The notes: generated from the letters alone by a model not told the origin. 64,000 nt of DNA from Ilex aquifolium (GCA_951799425.1 OX637396.1:12561701-12625700); one strand, 5' to 3'; shown: positions 11,641-23,341, numbered from the stretch's first letter. Translations and numbers: made by a program.

Positions 11641-11716
11641 AGTGCTGTGAACAGTACTGTGAATAGTGCAGTGCATGAACAGTACTGTGAACATTACTGT
11701 GAACAGTACCGTGAAG
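11641..11716. repeat. 12-bp tandem repeat AGTACTGTGAAC, about 6 units
   Basis: Variants of agtactgtgaac follow one another inside the Helitron. The junction acagtactgt is a perfect palindrome. Confidence 0.85.
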
Positions 11717-12064
11717 AAAGTTTCATGCCAGTCCTTCTTTGTATGGATAGAAGATGAATAGCCAGCAAAGACCACCATAGAGACTTAGACTTCCAAGATA
11801 GAAGATGAATATCCCGCTGGGTTGTAGAGGAATATCCATAGAAGAATGAGGAGCCCCGAAAGCCATACGGCGGTTGAACAGTCTCAGAAGCCAAAGAGAT
11901 GACCCAGAGTCTCTGCACAGAAGAAGAGAATCTCTAAGAAAAGGAAAAGCTCTGCCTTGGAATGGATATGGCGTTGACTATCCATATTCCTCTTCCCTGA
12001 AACGATGTAGAAGATCCAGCAGGTCTTCATTGAAGTAGGCATGTCATTGCAGAAGAATCCAGCA

Positions 12065-12705
12065 GGTCTTCGTAATGTTCTAAAACTGAAATTCACCTGT
12101 CAAAGGGTTCAAGCACTGAGCACACACATAATGCTAACATAAATTCACCAATCGGCACATGTTTCAAAAAGTAAAGCTAAATCTTTTAAACAATTAAATT
12201 CACCAAAACTATATTGAAGTGGAGGGTTTTTACGTAGGTACTTATTATGGCATTCCAAGTAAACACATTTCGTTCAGGCATTTCGTCGAACAGTCTGTAA
12301 GCATCTAGAATTAGACCATGTTTCGAATATAAATGAATGAGTTGATGGTATGTGAAAGTAGTTGACTGTAAGCACTATCATAAGATCCAATCCAACCAAA
12401 TGAACAAAACCCAATCCAACCAAATGAACAACTAAACATAGGACCAAAACTGTCAATCCAACCAAATGAACACCGACACACAGAGAAATGGGTTTATGTG
12501 TATCAGAACAGAGAAATGGGTTTGTGTATTCTGGAGAATTTTCATTCTTTCGGAAAATAGATTCAAAACAAAAACCAAATACAAAAGGGTGTCAATGAAT
12601 TATAAACAACGTCATTCTTCGTAATGTTCTAAAACTGAAAATCACCTGTCAAAGGGTTCAAGCACTGAGCACACACATAATGCTAACATAAACACAGACA
12701 TGAAC
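12065..12705. repeat. 75-bp direct repeat inside the Helitron
   Basis: 12070-12143 and 12617-12693 share gtaatgttctaaaactgaaa through caagcactgagcacacacat almost exactly. Between them is a shorter motif, ccaatccaaccaaatgaaca, present three times at 12386-12470. Confidence 0.85.
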
Positions 12706-12839
12706 ACACATGCAAAAAAAAAAAGAGATCCACAGGGAGATACCTGGACTCCTTGCTGGCGGTGTTGCTGGAAGGTTACAGTGAATGTGTTTTGCAGGCG
12801 CAAAGTCACAGTGGCTGGCTGGGTGTCGGGTGAGGTAGA

Positions 12840-13075
12840 AAGAGATAAGGGAGAGAGTAAGAGAGGCGTGATACTGTGAGACTGTGAGAGAGGCGTGAGA
12901 CTCATAACTGTGAGAGTGAGAGAGGCGTGAGACTGTGAGAGAGAGAGGCGTGATAGAGAGAGAGCCGTAAGACTGTGAGAGAGAGAGGCGTGATAGAGAG
13001 AGAGCCGTAAGACTGTGAGAGAGAGGGAGAGGCAGAACTGAGAGGGAGAGACGTGGGAGAGAGACGTGATAAGGC
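12840..13075. repeat. GA-rich minisatellite (GAGAGAGGCGTGAGACTGT-type)
   Basis: Units of gtgagagagagaggcgtga and tagagagagagccgtaagac repeat. A shorter version lies in the sister-subfamily Helitron at about 52020-52075. The Ser/Leu-rich frame on the minus strand is a repeat artefact. Confidence 0.8.
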
Positions 13076-13445
13076 TCAGCTGGGCGGGAAATTTTTTTTT
13101 AGTAATCATCGTAGATCGTTAGATCATAATTTTTGAGGTGATCTGAACCGTCTTTTATGTTGGGATTACCTTGTCCGTTAGATTTGTCTCAAAACAATCT
13201 GGACCTCTCTTTGTCTTTTGGATTCAAATTTCGCTCTATTTTATTATATAGATATATTCGTTATATTATTATGAAACTTGACCTATATTATAGTCATTCG
13301 ACTTGTTTTCACATAAAGAATTCATAATTGAAGTCCATTTATTTATTTAAAATTTTTAAAAATAACTCTTAGTTATATAGAATCATAATTGACGACCTAA
13401 ATTAGCGTGTTAATGATTAATGTATATACAGGTCGTCACATAGAA

Positions 13446-14436
13446 TGTCAGGCCTAGTGATTTGGGGGCAACGTTGGTGGGTGAGGTTAGAGGTGGTGCT
13501 TGGCCAAGGGGGAAGGGGAAACGCGTGTGTTGCGGCAGGACAGTGCGATGAAAGTAAGAAACATGGATATTCTCACTAATCTTTTTTTTCTTTGTGTTAA
13601 GTCAACAAGATCGTTCTACATACATCATCCATGAGCATGATAGCAAAATGATTTAGATAGAAGAGGGAGAGATAGATATGGAAGTTTGAACGAGACAAAG
13701 ATAAACTTACATTGACTGCGCGCAAATGAGTGCAGTTGGAGAGTAAGTTATTAGTGGTTCAGGTAAAAGAAAACAAGATATTGTAGAAATTTTACATGGA
13801 AAACCCAAAAAATTGCCATCCCCTACTCTCCCTTAATTCAAAAAATATTTGCGTAGAGTGGACACTGGGCTTGACTATCTCCATTTGCTAATAGTAATAG
13901 ATTTACCAATTTCATCTACTAGCCCTGATTTTTTGAAATGTCTGAATAACGTAATTGCATTGCGATTGGCCTAGCCGAGCATATAAGCTTTGACATTTAG
14001 TGCCCTTTAAACAAAATAAGTAATCATAATTCAGGCCAAAGCCAGAGGGCAAACACCCCAATGCATGACAAAAAGTTGCACTCCCTAATGTATATCACAC
14101 CATATCATACATACAACAAAAACTTAGTACATAAAACAAAGTCCTCTATTTCACAATAACAGTAACTAATTAAATATTTCCTTTGTAAACTCTCATTTTT
14201 TTCCAAGCTCCATCTTTCTGATGGACCCATTCTCTGCAGTAAACACAAAGCACAACTTAGCAACAACAACAAAACTGAAATATACATACGTACACATATA
14301 TGCATACACACGCACACACAAATTAGAGAGAGAGAAACATCAACTACAAAACAAAAGGTCATTGGAAATAAGAGGAACACAAATAGGAGAAATATAAAAG
14401 GACTAGATACCTTTATACTGGCTTGAAGTTTCTTTT
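13446..14436. other. Intergenic stretch between retrotransposon and RLP pseudogene
   Basis: No convincing gene. It is host sequence on the right of the LTR insertion and probably includes the downstream region of the minus-strand receptor pseudogene (CA repeats near 14290-14320). Confidence 0.5.
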
Positions 14437-17344
14437 TCACTCCTTGCTCATCATTCTTTGTAAACGGGCCATGTTCAGCCTAACAAAGATGTATAAGCAA
14501 TCCGCTATTCTATCCAGGAATCTGAAGTAGGCATGTCTCCAAGACCTCTTCATTACCAAACTGCCAAATACTACCCAAAATCCCATCCCGAATCCCAGTA
14601 CCATGCTAATGTAAAATGATAATGTCTCATCCTCATCGTTGTCGTTATCTTTGGCATCACAACCTTCAACTTTCCCTTTGTTGACAGTCAGGCACGGGGT
14701 TTGCAATGGACTTCCCCAAAGTCCAGGGTTAACCTCATAAATGGATGGATCATTGAACGTTTGGAATTGGTTGGTTGATGGAATTTTTCCAGACAAGTTG
14801 TTATATGACACATTCAATTTGCTCAACGAGGTTATAGAGGCCAGGCTCAAAGGAATTGGACCTGAAAGATTGTTGTGTGAGAGGTCAAGAGCTTCCAACT
14901 GTTTTAAGCTTCCAATGCTATCTGGTATTTTTCCTGTCAATTGGTTCCAAGATAAATTTAAGTGACCCAAAGTTGAGAGATGTGTTATCTCTTCAGGGAT
15001 ATCTCCTTGGAGATTGTTGCTCGAAAGATCAATAATCCTAAGAAGATGAAGTGTGAGGGTATATGTCATTGGCAATCCCTTTACAACCAGCACCATCTGG
15101 GGTATAAATACGTAGTTCCTGTAAGAATAGTGTGAATATGGACTGTAAGGGGTCGAAGAACTCAAACCACTCAAATTGCCCAGGCATGATGGGATGGATC
15201 CGGATAAATTGTTACTTGCTAGGTCCAAGATGTGAAGATTATAAAGATGACATAGTTTTTCAGGAATATTTCCATAAAACATGTTGGCCTGGATACGTAG
15301 CACCACTAGTGATAACAACCTCTCTCCAATCCATTCTGGTATGTTCCCTAAAAACTTATTGTCTCCAAGATCAAGAACACGCAAGCTAGTGCAGTTTTTT
15401 AATAATGGGAGTTCCCCAAAAAGACTGTTGTTGCTTATTCTTAACCAGAAAAGCTTAGGTATTGAACATATTGAACTGGAAATATTACCAGATAGATTGT
15501 TCCTCGATAGATCTATGACTCGAATTTCTTGCAAATTCCTCCATTTTTCATGGATTTCTCCGCACAAAAGATTGTTTGACAGATCTAGCCTTTGTAAGTA
15601 CTCCATATTGCTGATAGACAATGGAATGCTGTCATTCAACAAGTTTCCAGAAAGATCTAAAATTTCTAGTCGCGACATCACTTGGCCAATATTTGTGGGT
15701 ATCGATCCTGAAAACGAATTATTCGCCAAAATGAGATGTGTCACATTAGGCCAAAGGGGGATCTGACCGCTTAAGCGGTTGGAACTGAAGTCGACTATCA
15801 CTGTTGTATCCCCCGAAAATGCTAATGAATCAGGAAGCATTCCACCTAGTTGGTTATAAGAAAGATCTAACCGTTGAATTTGTGGACATAATTTCCTGAG
15901 CCAATAGGGTATGGTGCCTGAAATAGAAACATTCGTGAGGATAATAGAATGAAGTTGTTTCTGAGTTCTAAGCCATGTTGGAAATTTTGGACCCAAGGGG
16001 TAGCTGTCGATTTCAATGAATCTTAGACTAAAAGGAGGAACCCATTCATCACTCAAATTGATTGAAAACGCTTCATTTGAAGATGATATGGAAAAATATT
16101 CCAGTTTCTTGAGACCTTCCAAATGCTTTTGGGATAGGACACCTCCCCAAGAATTTTTATAGAGGCTTAATATAGTTAGCTGTGTGAGTGTTCCAACACT
16201 TTCCGGGATTGTTCCATTCAACTGGTTCTCGGCAAGGCCTAATGTGTTCAGATTAGACAACTTTCCAATAGATTCTGGGATTGGACCTGTGATCCAGTTT
16301 TCATCCAGAGAAAGGCACCTTAAATTTTTAAGGTACCCTAATGACTCAGGCAGTTGTCCACTAAATTGATTATGCCACAAATTTAACTTCTCTATGCTAT
16401 GATTACTGCATCGAGACAGATCCCCTATTAAATCACTTGTGTCGCCACTGATTTCATTGTAGGAAAGATCTAAGCCCTGCAAATGACACAAATCTTCCCA
16501 AGCAGCTTTTGAAATGGAGGGTTTCATATAACAAGAAGAAAGCCTAAGTTCCGCAAGGGAACTGATATTGAACAACCATTGAGGGAATAGAGAGTTAAAA
16601 TGGTTATAAGATAGATCAAGGACCGAAAGGGGATGAGAAATTCAAATTCAGTGGAGAGGGAGGGATGTTTTGCAGTCCACAGGAGAACAAGTGCAATTCA
16701 GAAAGGGAAGGAAGCGTATTTAGAGGCTGCAGCCAATTAGTTTCCAAACTAAGGTTGATGTATCCTAGGTTCAGGTATTTCAAAGAAGTGAGTCCAGAGA
16801 CCCAATTTAAGTCTGAAACCCAGCTTCCCAATTCGAAGAGGTCAAGAGAACGCAAATTTGAGAGATTTCCAAGGTGAGGAGGAACAATCCCAGAAAAAGA
16901 TGCATAAGAGAGATTGAGATAACGCATTCTCTCAAATGAACAGAAGAAATCTGGGATTGGAATTCATTGGAAATCATTCATGCTTAGGTCCAAGTACTTC
17001 AGATATTTCAAGTCAAGCAAAGAAGGACTTATCTTACCACCCAAACGTGATGAGTAAGACACTGCTCTGAGGTTAAGCTTTACAACATGGTCAGTTTGGT
17101 TGCGACAGTGAACACCCTTCCATCTACAACAATCTTTGCCAACCCAAGAAGCAAGTTGACCGAAAGGATCAATAAGGCCTTCTCTGAACTTAAGGAGCGC
17201 ATTCCGTTCAATGTCAATGCACCTTAGGTTAAGATCACCAGCATCAGTTTTCAGCTCATTGGATTCTTCATGGTACACAGATTTAGAAAACAGTGGGAAA
17301 GACAGAATGATAAGAAAATGAAGGAGGGCTCCCCAAGTAGCCAT
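14437..17344 (-). pseudogene. LRR receptor-like protein (RLP), disabled by one stop and one frameshift
   Basis: Encodes a plant cell-surface LRR receptor-like protein, the class that includes Cf and EIX immune receptors. The chosen start (17344) gives MATWGALLHFLIILSFPLF, a signal peptide. It is followed by an LRR N-terminal cap (CIDIERNALLKFREGLIDP ... SWVGKDCCRWKGVHC), many 24-residue LRRs with LDLS and L-G-IP motifs, an island region near YVFIPQMVLVVKG, more LRRs, an acidic spacer, a transmembrane helix (about residues 910-931, FYISMVLGFGMGFW) and a short basic tail without a kinase. Length would be about 968 residues, usual for the family. Two lesions are seen: TGA at 16964-16966 where the family has Gly (after LSMNDFQ), and one extra base in the four-G run 16629-16632 that shifts frame. 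An upstream in-frame ATG at 17503 gives no signal peptide and is less likely. The upstream region is duplicated at 24.03-24.62 kb. Confidence 0.9.
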
Positions 17345-17850
17345 CCTTGCTTCAATATGACAAGTGCAGGGGTATTTTTCGAGGTTATGTTCTTCCAAGG
17401 CTAGTTGAGTTGAGTTTGTTAGATGCATGGAAAGAAACTCATTATATACAACCTTCAGAATATGATAAGGTGACGACTTTTTGAGAACAAAAGCAAAAAT
17501 CAACGGAAAATGGAAGGCTATTCAAGTCATCAACTTTCGGCAAGAAGAAGGCTAAAAAGGTATACCCCCAAAATAGAGCCAAGAAATTCAGTATACAAAC
17601 AGGCTACGATCCCTTAAAGTCCGTTACCTACCAATGACTTCAGTGTCGGATAGCCTTAGACCGTTTCCACACCGTGTTCTTTAAGTATCACTGTTTGATG
17701 TTGAGTGTGCCTTCCATGATCAAATGGCACACAGAAAGTCTTGGTATGTCAGAGTGAAGATCCAAGTTGTCCACCAATATACAAGTTAAGTGCCTTGCTT
17801 TCAAAGAAACAGTGTCTTAGCTATGCCATCCCTAAATAGAAAAAGCTACT
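17345..17850 (-). promoter_or_regulatory. Upstream region of the RLP pseudogene (duplicated at 24 kb)
   Basis: Immediately 5' of the receptor start. About 490 bp match 24032-24600 in the same orientation, with shared blocks such as caaaatagagccaagaaatt and ccacaccgtgttctttaagt. The copy here lacks about 120 bp present at 24157-24290. Confidence 0.75.
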
Positions 17851-18290
17851 TGAATTAGTGCGCAGATGTTATGCTGAACAGCAATGCAATTAAGTGGTGA
17901 AAAATGTATTCAAATTATTTGCATTGTCATCACACCCATTAAGAGCCATAACCTATCTACGTGGTAGTTCTAGTGCACTCAAAAAAAATTCGCCAAAAAA
18001 AAATTGGTGTTACAGAAACACACACACACACAAGAATTTGAGATTTTTTTTTTGTGTGTTTATTAGAAGAGGATGGTGTCAAAATAGTTGATTTCGGTTC
18101 GTTCGGATTTAAACTTACTGATTTTCATATGTTCTCTCAATAGTATTTATATTAGTAATTTTTTTTTATTTTTTTGGTGAAGCACTATATAAGGGAGGAG
18201 AACGACGAGGTTCTAATCCGCGACCATAGGGTCCAATAGGAGTGGCGGTGACCATTAGTCTGAATGAAGGGATTATCATAGAGTGTGTTT
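17851..18290. other. Unassigned intergenic sequence
   Basis: AT-rich with a short CA tract (18020-18032) and T-runs. A small segment at 18170-18270 (aggttctaatccgcgacc) has a B-box-like motif but no other tRNA-like structure. Confidence 0.4.
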
Positions 18291-19399
18291 GGAATGACTT
18301 AAAAAAAAAACATTTTTAGAATTTTTGACTTATCATAAGTCATTTTTAAAAAAAAAAAATAGTGTTTGAGATAACTGCTTAAAAACACTTTTAAATAAGT
18401 AAAAACAATTTTAACACTTAAATAAATTAATAAGTTCAAGTTAAAAATAATAACTTCTCCTTTTGATAAAACGTTTTTTTTTTCACGCTCACACCCCCGC
18501 TGTCTCTCCCGATTCAGATGCTCTCATCCACGGAAGACACCAACGATGACCACTTTGCCTTCAATCAGCTCGTCGATCACTGACGACGCTAAAAGTAACT
18601 CTCTCTGTCACTGATCTTTTGGCTTATTGTTGATCGAGATCCACTGTAATAGAGGTACAACCTCTTCATTTTAAGTGATTTTATAGCTTCTATTTCACTG
18701 ATCTATTATCGCAAAGCAACGATTTTATTTTTTGTTTGATTTCTTGTGTGTTTCTATAATTTTGTTTGAGGTTTTTGGGTTAACATTTGTGACGAAATTT
18801 GTGGAGATCGTTGAATGATTTTGGGAAAAAATGTTTTTATTCATTACATATTAGATCTGTGATATCTTTATGATTTATATATTTGATATTGCCCACTGCC
18901 CACCAGATGTTTGATTTTGCCCACTGCCCAAAACTCTGCATATACCAATTATTCATATGAGCTGAGGATGGAAGAGTGTGAAACCTCTAATCATTTTTTC
19001 TACTCAAAGCCGAATATAACAAAGAAACAAACCAGGCTTCAAGTAGTTCATTTTTTATGTGGATAATTTTTTTTTCTCTCAACCCAATGCATTCTTTTTT
19101 TGGGTAATTGCATGCTAAACCCATAAAACTTAGCTTCACAATACAAACATTGGTGTAATTGGAATAATGGGTTGTTGAAAGTAGAAAGCTTAGCCAAGAT
19201 ATGATCAGTTGTGTTTTTGCTGTAAATAATTTTTAAAAGTCAGTCCCCACCATCTACTTTTTGAAATTTCAACTCTAAGATGTCTTATCTTTTTCATTTT
19301 CTAATGTGTATTGTTATTTGGTCCTTTCACAATGAGAAACTTATAGATGATTGTATGTTTTTCAAGGTGATAAGTGATCATTTGGGACTCGGAATCAAG

Positions 19400-19700
19400 A
19401 CAGGGCTGCCTCACATATTCATTTGTGAACCTTAAAAAAGAGGACAATGGCATCTTCTGGCAAGAAGAGATCATCCCCTTCTTCCAAGCATCTGCCCTTC
19501 TGAAGGAGTGCACTACTGTTCAAAAGTGTTACATTGAACTGTTCAAATAGGTCAAGGAAAAGCTTGGGATATTAGACTCTTACTTTTACAAGCTTGCGGA
19601 TGCCATGGTGACATGGATCGAAGTTTGGGATGAGCTCAAACCAGCCACAAGATTGTCAAATTGTTCAATGTCTCTGTCAAGTGAAAATTTTGATTGACAG
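19400..19700 (+). pseudogene. Unidentified captured gene fragment
   Basis: One frame reads through about 80 codons with a single TAG (19549-19551). It includes [20 protein letters not shown] and [20 protein letters not shown], protein-like and unlike low-complexity sequence. I do not recognise the family. It lies inside the composite element upstream of the SANT exon and could be from the same or another host gene. Confidence 0.4.
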
Positions 19701-19969
19701 TAACTACCTTATTTTTTAGCAACTATGCAGCTCAATTATTTGCATCGTTACATCCTTTTATCCACGTCTTGTTTACAGATTGGTAGCTGTAATTTTTTTT
19801 TTTTTTTTTTGGTTTCTTGAAATAATTTTGCCTTGACATGAAGCTATATAGTTTGAATTAACAATCAATTTTGCTAATATTATATGGGTTTGTTCAAATT
19901 AGTTGTTGAGTTTAATTATTATTATATGGGTTGTGCTAATAGCCTATGTATTTTGTGATGCTATTTTAG

Positions 19970-20065
19970 ATGACTTCTAGTAGTTCTAGGAATGACAAAG
20001 ACAAAACAAGCTGGACTGTGGAGAGACATAAGACTTTTTTTGAGTTATGTGTTATAGAGGTGGAA
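19970..20065 (+). pseudogene. Truncated Myb/SANT-like exon fused to LINE
   Basis: A splice-acceptor-like ctattttag precedes ATG 19970. The first about 32 residues (serine-rich, then SWTVERHKTFFELCVIEVE) match the start of the Myb/SANT-like DNA-binding domain found in plant L10-interacting Myb proteins. The domain then breaks off and the frame continues into LINE protein (LKVWNKEVFGNVFQRV). The rest of the Myb domain is not found after the LINE tail. Family call is from motif memory. Confidence 0.6.
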
Positions 20066-23000
20066 CAAACCCTAAAGGTCTGGAACAAGGAAGTGTTCGG
20101 CAATGTGTTTCAGCGAGTTCAGGAGGCAGAGGCCGAGGTTAGTAGGAGAGAGGTGGCTCATGATCAGTCAGGGTCTCCTTCAGATCGGGCTGCCCTTCAT
20201 CAGGCCAGGGCTGAGTTGCAGCAGGCATTACAGTGTGAGGAGTCCTTTATGAGACAACAATCCCGTGTCCGCTGGCTTCGAGAGGGGGATTCGAACACCC
20301 GCTTCTTTCATGCTTCAGTGAGGAAGAAGCGGCATGTTCTTTCAATCCATCGAATCCGGGGTGATGATGCAGAGTGGATTACTGAGCCTAGGGCTATTGG
20401 TGCTTCGGCAGTTTCTTTTTTTCAGGGATTGTTCTCTGTGGGGGCCGGTCAGGTTGAGATCGCAGACTTTTCGGCTATCCCAACTATTGTGACTAATGCA
20501 GATGATGTTGGGTTGTGTGCTATGCCGACTTTGGAGGAGGTGAGACAGGTCGTGTTCTCTATTGATTCTGATAGTGCGCCAGGGCCGGATGGATTTTGCA
20601 GTCGCTTTTATCAGTTTTGTTGGGACATTGTGGGAGAAGATTTGCTAGCTGCAGTTCAGGATTACTTCCAGGGTTCTCCTATGCCTCGAGGATTCATGAG
20701 TACGTTGGTAGTACTTTTACCCAAGAAGGAGTCACCTTCGACTTGGGCAGATTTTCGGCCGATCAGTTTATGTAACGTGAGCAACAAGGTGTTGACGAAG
20801 ATCCTCGTTTCTCGTCTGTCGTCCTTGTTGCCGCGTATCATATCACCGACGCAGAGTGGGTTTGTGCAGGGTCGAGTGTTGCAGGACAGTGTACTTTTGG
20901 CTCAGGAGTTGGTTCATGATTTGGGGAGAGGTTCCCGGGGTGGGAACGTCGTGCTGAAGCTAGATATGGCTAAGGCATATGACAGGATGTCTTGGACATT
21001 CATTCTTCAGATGTTGCGGGCTTTTGGGTTCTCTGAGGGCTGGATTTCTTTGGTTCGGCGGGCTATCTGGGGGCCGTGGTTTTCTGTGATGGTGAATGGG
21101 GTCAGTCAGGGCTTTTTCCAGTCGCAGGGGGGGCTGCGGCAGGGTGACCCACTTTCTCCTTGTCTTTTCATCATAGCTGCAGAGTATCTCTCTCGAGGTT
21201 TGGACTCTTTGTATGCTCGATTTCCGAGGGTGGCTTATAGTACTGGAGTTGGGGTTTCGGTTTCCCATTTGGCTTTTGCGGATGACATTATTATTTTTGC
21301 TAATGGGTGCCGGTCGTGCTTGCAACGAGTTATGGATTTTCTTCATCACTATGAGGCTGTCTCTGGTCAGTTAGTTAGTCAGGCCAAGAGCAGTTTCTAT
21401 ATCAGTTCGCGTGCCTCACATTCTAGAGAGGTGATTGCACGGCAGACCACTGGTTTTCAGAAGCGTGACCTTCCGTTTATTTATCTGGGGTGCCCTATCT
21501 ACTTGGGTCATCTTCGAATCTCGTACTTTGATGAGATGATTCGGAAGGTGCGTGATCGGATTTCTGGATGGGCGAATCGTTTGCTCTCCTTTGGAGGTAA
21601 GCTCACTCTGATTCGTCATGTGCTCGCGTCGATGCCAATTCACTTGTTTCACGTGCTGAGGCCTCCTGCGGATGTTTTTCACCAGTTAGAGAGGTTGTTC
21701 ACACGTTTCTTATGGGGTGATACAGCTACTCATCGGAGGATTCACTGGTGTCACTAGGCTGAGGTATGTTTTCCTGTAGAGGAGGGCGGCTTAGGGGTGC
21801 GTTCTTTTTCTGACGTAGCTGAGGCTTGTGAGGTGAAGCTCTGGTGGAGTTTTCGGGCTCAACAGTCACTTTGGTCCACTTTTATGATGGCCAAGTACTG
21901 TAGATCCACCCATCCTGGGCTTATTGAGTTTCGTTACCCAGCTTCACCTCTTTGGAGGCGGTTGTGTGGGATTCGATCTGTGGCTGAGCCGAGGATCAGA
22001 TGGTTAGTAAGGTCTGGTGAGGTCAGCTTCTGGTATGATTGTTGGTTGGTGGATTACCCTTTGGCTTTAGAGTATCCGGGGGCAGCTTCTGGGGATCCTG
22101 TTTCTGCTTACTGGACGGGTCGGCAGTGGGACAGAGGCCGATTGTTGGGGATTTTACCTCATCCAGTTGTTGAGCAGATTGTGCAGATTCCGATTCCAGA
22201 GCAGGGGATTGATCAAATGAGGTGGAGTTTGTCTTTGGATGGGAATTTTTCATTGAGGACTGCTTGGGCTGATATTCGGGGTGTGGCTCCAGTTCGGGCT
22301 GGGTTTTCTTGTGTCTGGCAGAGGCATATTCCAACTCAGATCTCATTCTTTATGTGGCGGTTGTTTCATGGTTTTCTGGCCACAGATGATGGCTTAGAGA
22401 GACGGGGTTTCCATGTAGTATCCCGGTGTGTGTGTGGTGGGGCTGTTGAGACTCTTAGGCATCTCTTTCTGGATTGTCCGCTTGCAGTTCAGGTGTGGGG
22501 TCACTTTTATCAGATGTTTGGGATCAGATGTCGGCCGTTTCAGTCTCCTTATGCTTTGATGCTTCATTGGCGGCGTTGTGCTCCTTCTGCAGGTCACGTG
22601 CGGGTTCTGCTTCCGTGCTTCATTCTGTGGCACTTATGGAAGGCCCGTAATGCTTATAGATTCGATGGTCAGGTTTTTCAGGTGCCCGTTGTGATTCAGA
22701 GGGTTATGACTAATATGCAGTTGGTTGGGCTAGCTTTTGGGTTTGCTCCGAGTCAATTGCGTCGGGATGAGTCCGTGGAGTTTGTAGGTTCTCTTAGGGT
22801 CTTGGTTCCTCGGCCTCGACCTCTTCGCTTGGTTGCTTGGACTCGTCCTGTAGTGGGTTGCCTAAAGATCAGTGTTGACGGCTGTTCTAAAGGCAATCCA
22901 GGACTGTCTGCGGCAGGGGGTGTTATTCGGGACCATCAGGGTCGGGTACTTAGGGCTTTTGGCTTGTTTCTGGGGCATCAGCCTATTCTGTATGCGGAGT

Positions 23001-23341
23001 TGCAGGCTGTTTGTGCTGGGTTGGAGTTGGCCGCAGATTTGGGAGTTTCAGAGTTGGTAGTGGAGTCAGATTCAGCTACAGTGGTTTCTTGGGTTTCTTC
23101 TCAAGGTACTGGGTGCTGGGTTTATGCTTACCTACTTGCTCGGATTCGGCTTCTGTGTGCTTCTCTCTCTGCTCGCGTCTGCCACGTCATGCGGGAGGTG
23201 AATCAGGCTGCAGACTTCATGGCTAATTGGGCTTGCTCTCAGCAGCTCAATCAGCGATTCCTTGATTCGTCATCCCTTCCTTCTGGGATTGCTGGCATCC
23301 TCGCTTTGGACGCTCGACAGACTCCTCACGTTCGTCGTTGA
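20066..23341 (+). pseudogene. L1-type LINE ORF2 (RT, zinc finger, RNase H), 5' truncated, one stop
   Basis: Encodes the polymerase of a non-LTR retrotransposon. In order: linker with VRWLREGDSNTRFFH; reverse transcriptase with APGPDGF, RPISLCNVSNK, KLDMAKAYDRMSW, GLRQGDPLSP and catalytic FADD at about 21274-21286; the zf-RVT region (ISFFMWRLFHGFLAT, CVCGG-ETLRHLFLDC); and a C-terminal RNase H with VDGCSKGNPG, AELQAV, VESDSA and NQAADF, so Asp-Glu-Asp-Asp residues appear present. The N-terminal endonuclease and ORF1 are missing. TAG at 21755-21757 replaces a Trp expected before AEVCFPVEEGGLG; the frame then continues to 23341. It is markedly GC-richer than its surroundings. The reading frame is continuous with the Myb fragment upstream. 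Confidence 0.9.

Larger units (their letters stand above)
10374..13252 (-). mobile_element. Non-autonomous Helitron, 2879 bp, with recoverable empty site
   Basis: Minus-strand element with 5' terminus TCTATATAATAAAATAGAG at 13252 and 3' terminus with hairpin GTGCCTTCAGGCAC then CTAA at 10374. It is flanked by A (10373) and T (13253), the Helitron AT target. The uninterrupted LTR copy at about 9361-9390 joins the two flanks (ttcattcaatatata and tatattcgttatatt) and is the empty site. The interior has no Rep/helicase. It holds short repeats and exon-like GC-richer segments (11690-12100, 12730-12790) that I could not identify. A second hairpin-like copy sits at 10491-10510. Confidence 0.92.
9840..13440 (-). 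mobile_element. 5' LTR interrupted by a Helitron
   Basis: Partner of the LTR at 8245-9566. Terminal bases are TGTAACGCCCC at 9840 and the complement of TGTGACGACC at 13440, with target duplication tagaa at 13441-13445. Without the Helitron (10374-13252) it is about 722 bp. It lacks the 611-bp segment kept by the other LTR and has a longer CT tract (10121-10141). Confidence 0.9.

Noticed and set aside
12642-13109. 155-codon Ser/Leu-rich minus-strand frame
   Set aside because: Product of the GA-rich minisatellite in the Helitron; only the exon-like start near 12730-12790 might derive from a gene.
14105-14440. 111-codon frame downstream of the RLP pseudogene
   Set aside because: Hydrophobic low-complexity translation over CA/GA repeats; no link to the receptor frame.
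18170-18270. SINE or tRNA-like segment with aggttctaatcc
   Set aside because: Only a B-box-like match; no A-box, tail or duplication.
20960-21349. 129-codon minus-strand frame
   Set aside because: Shadow of the GC-rich LINE reverse transcriptase on the opposite strand.
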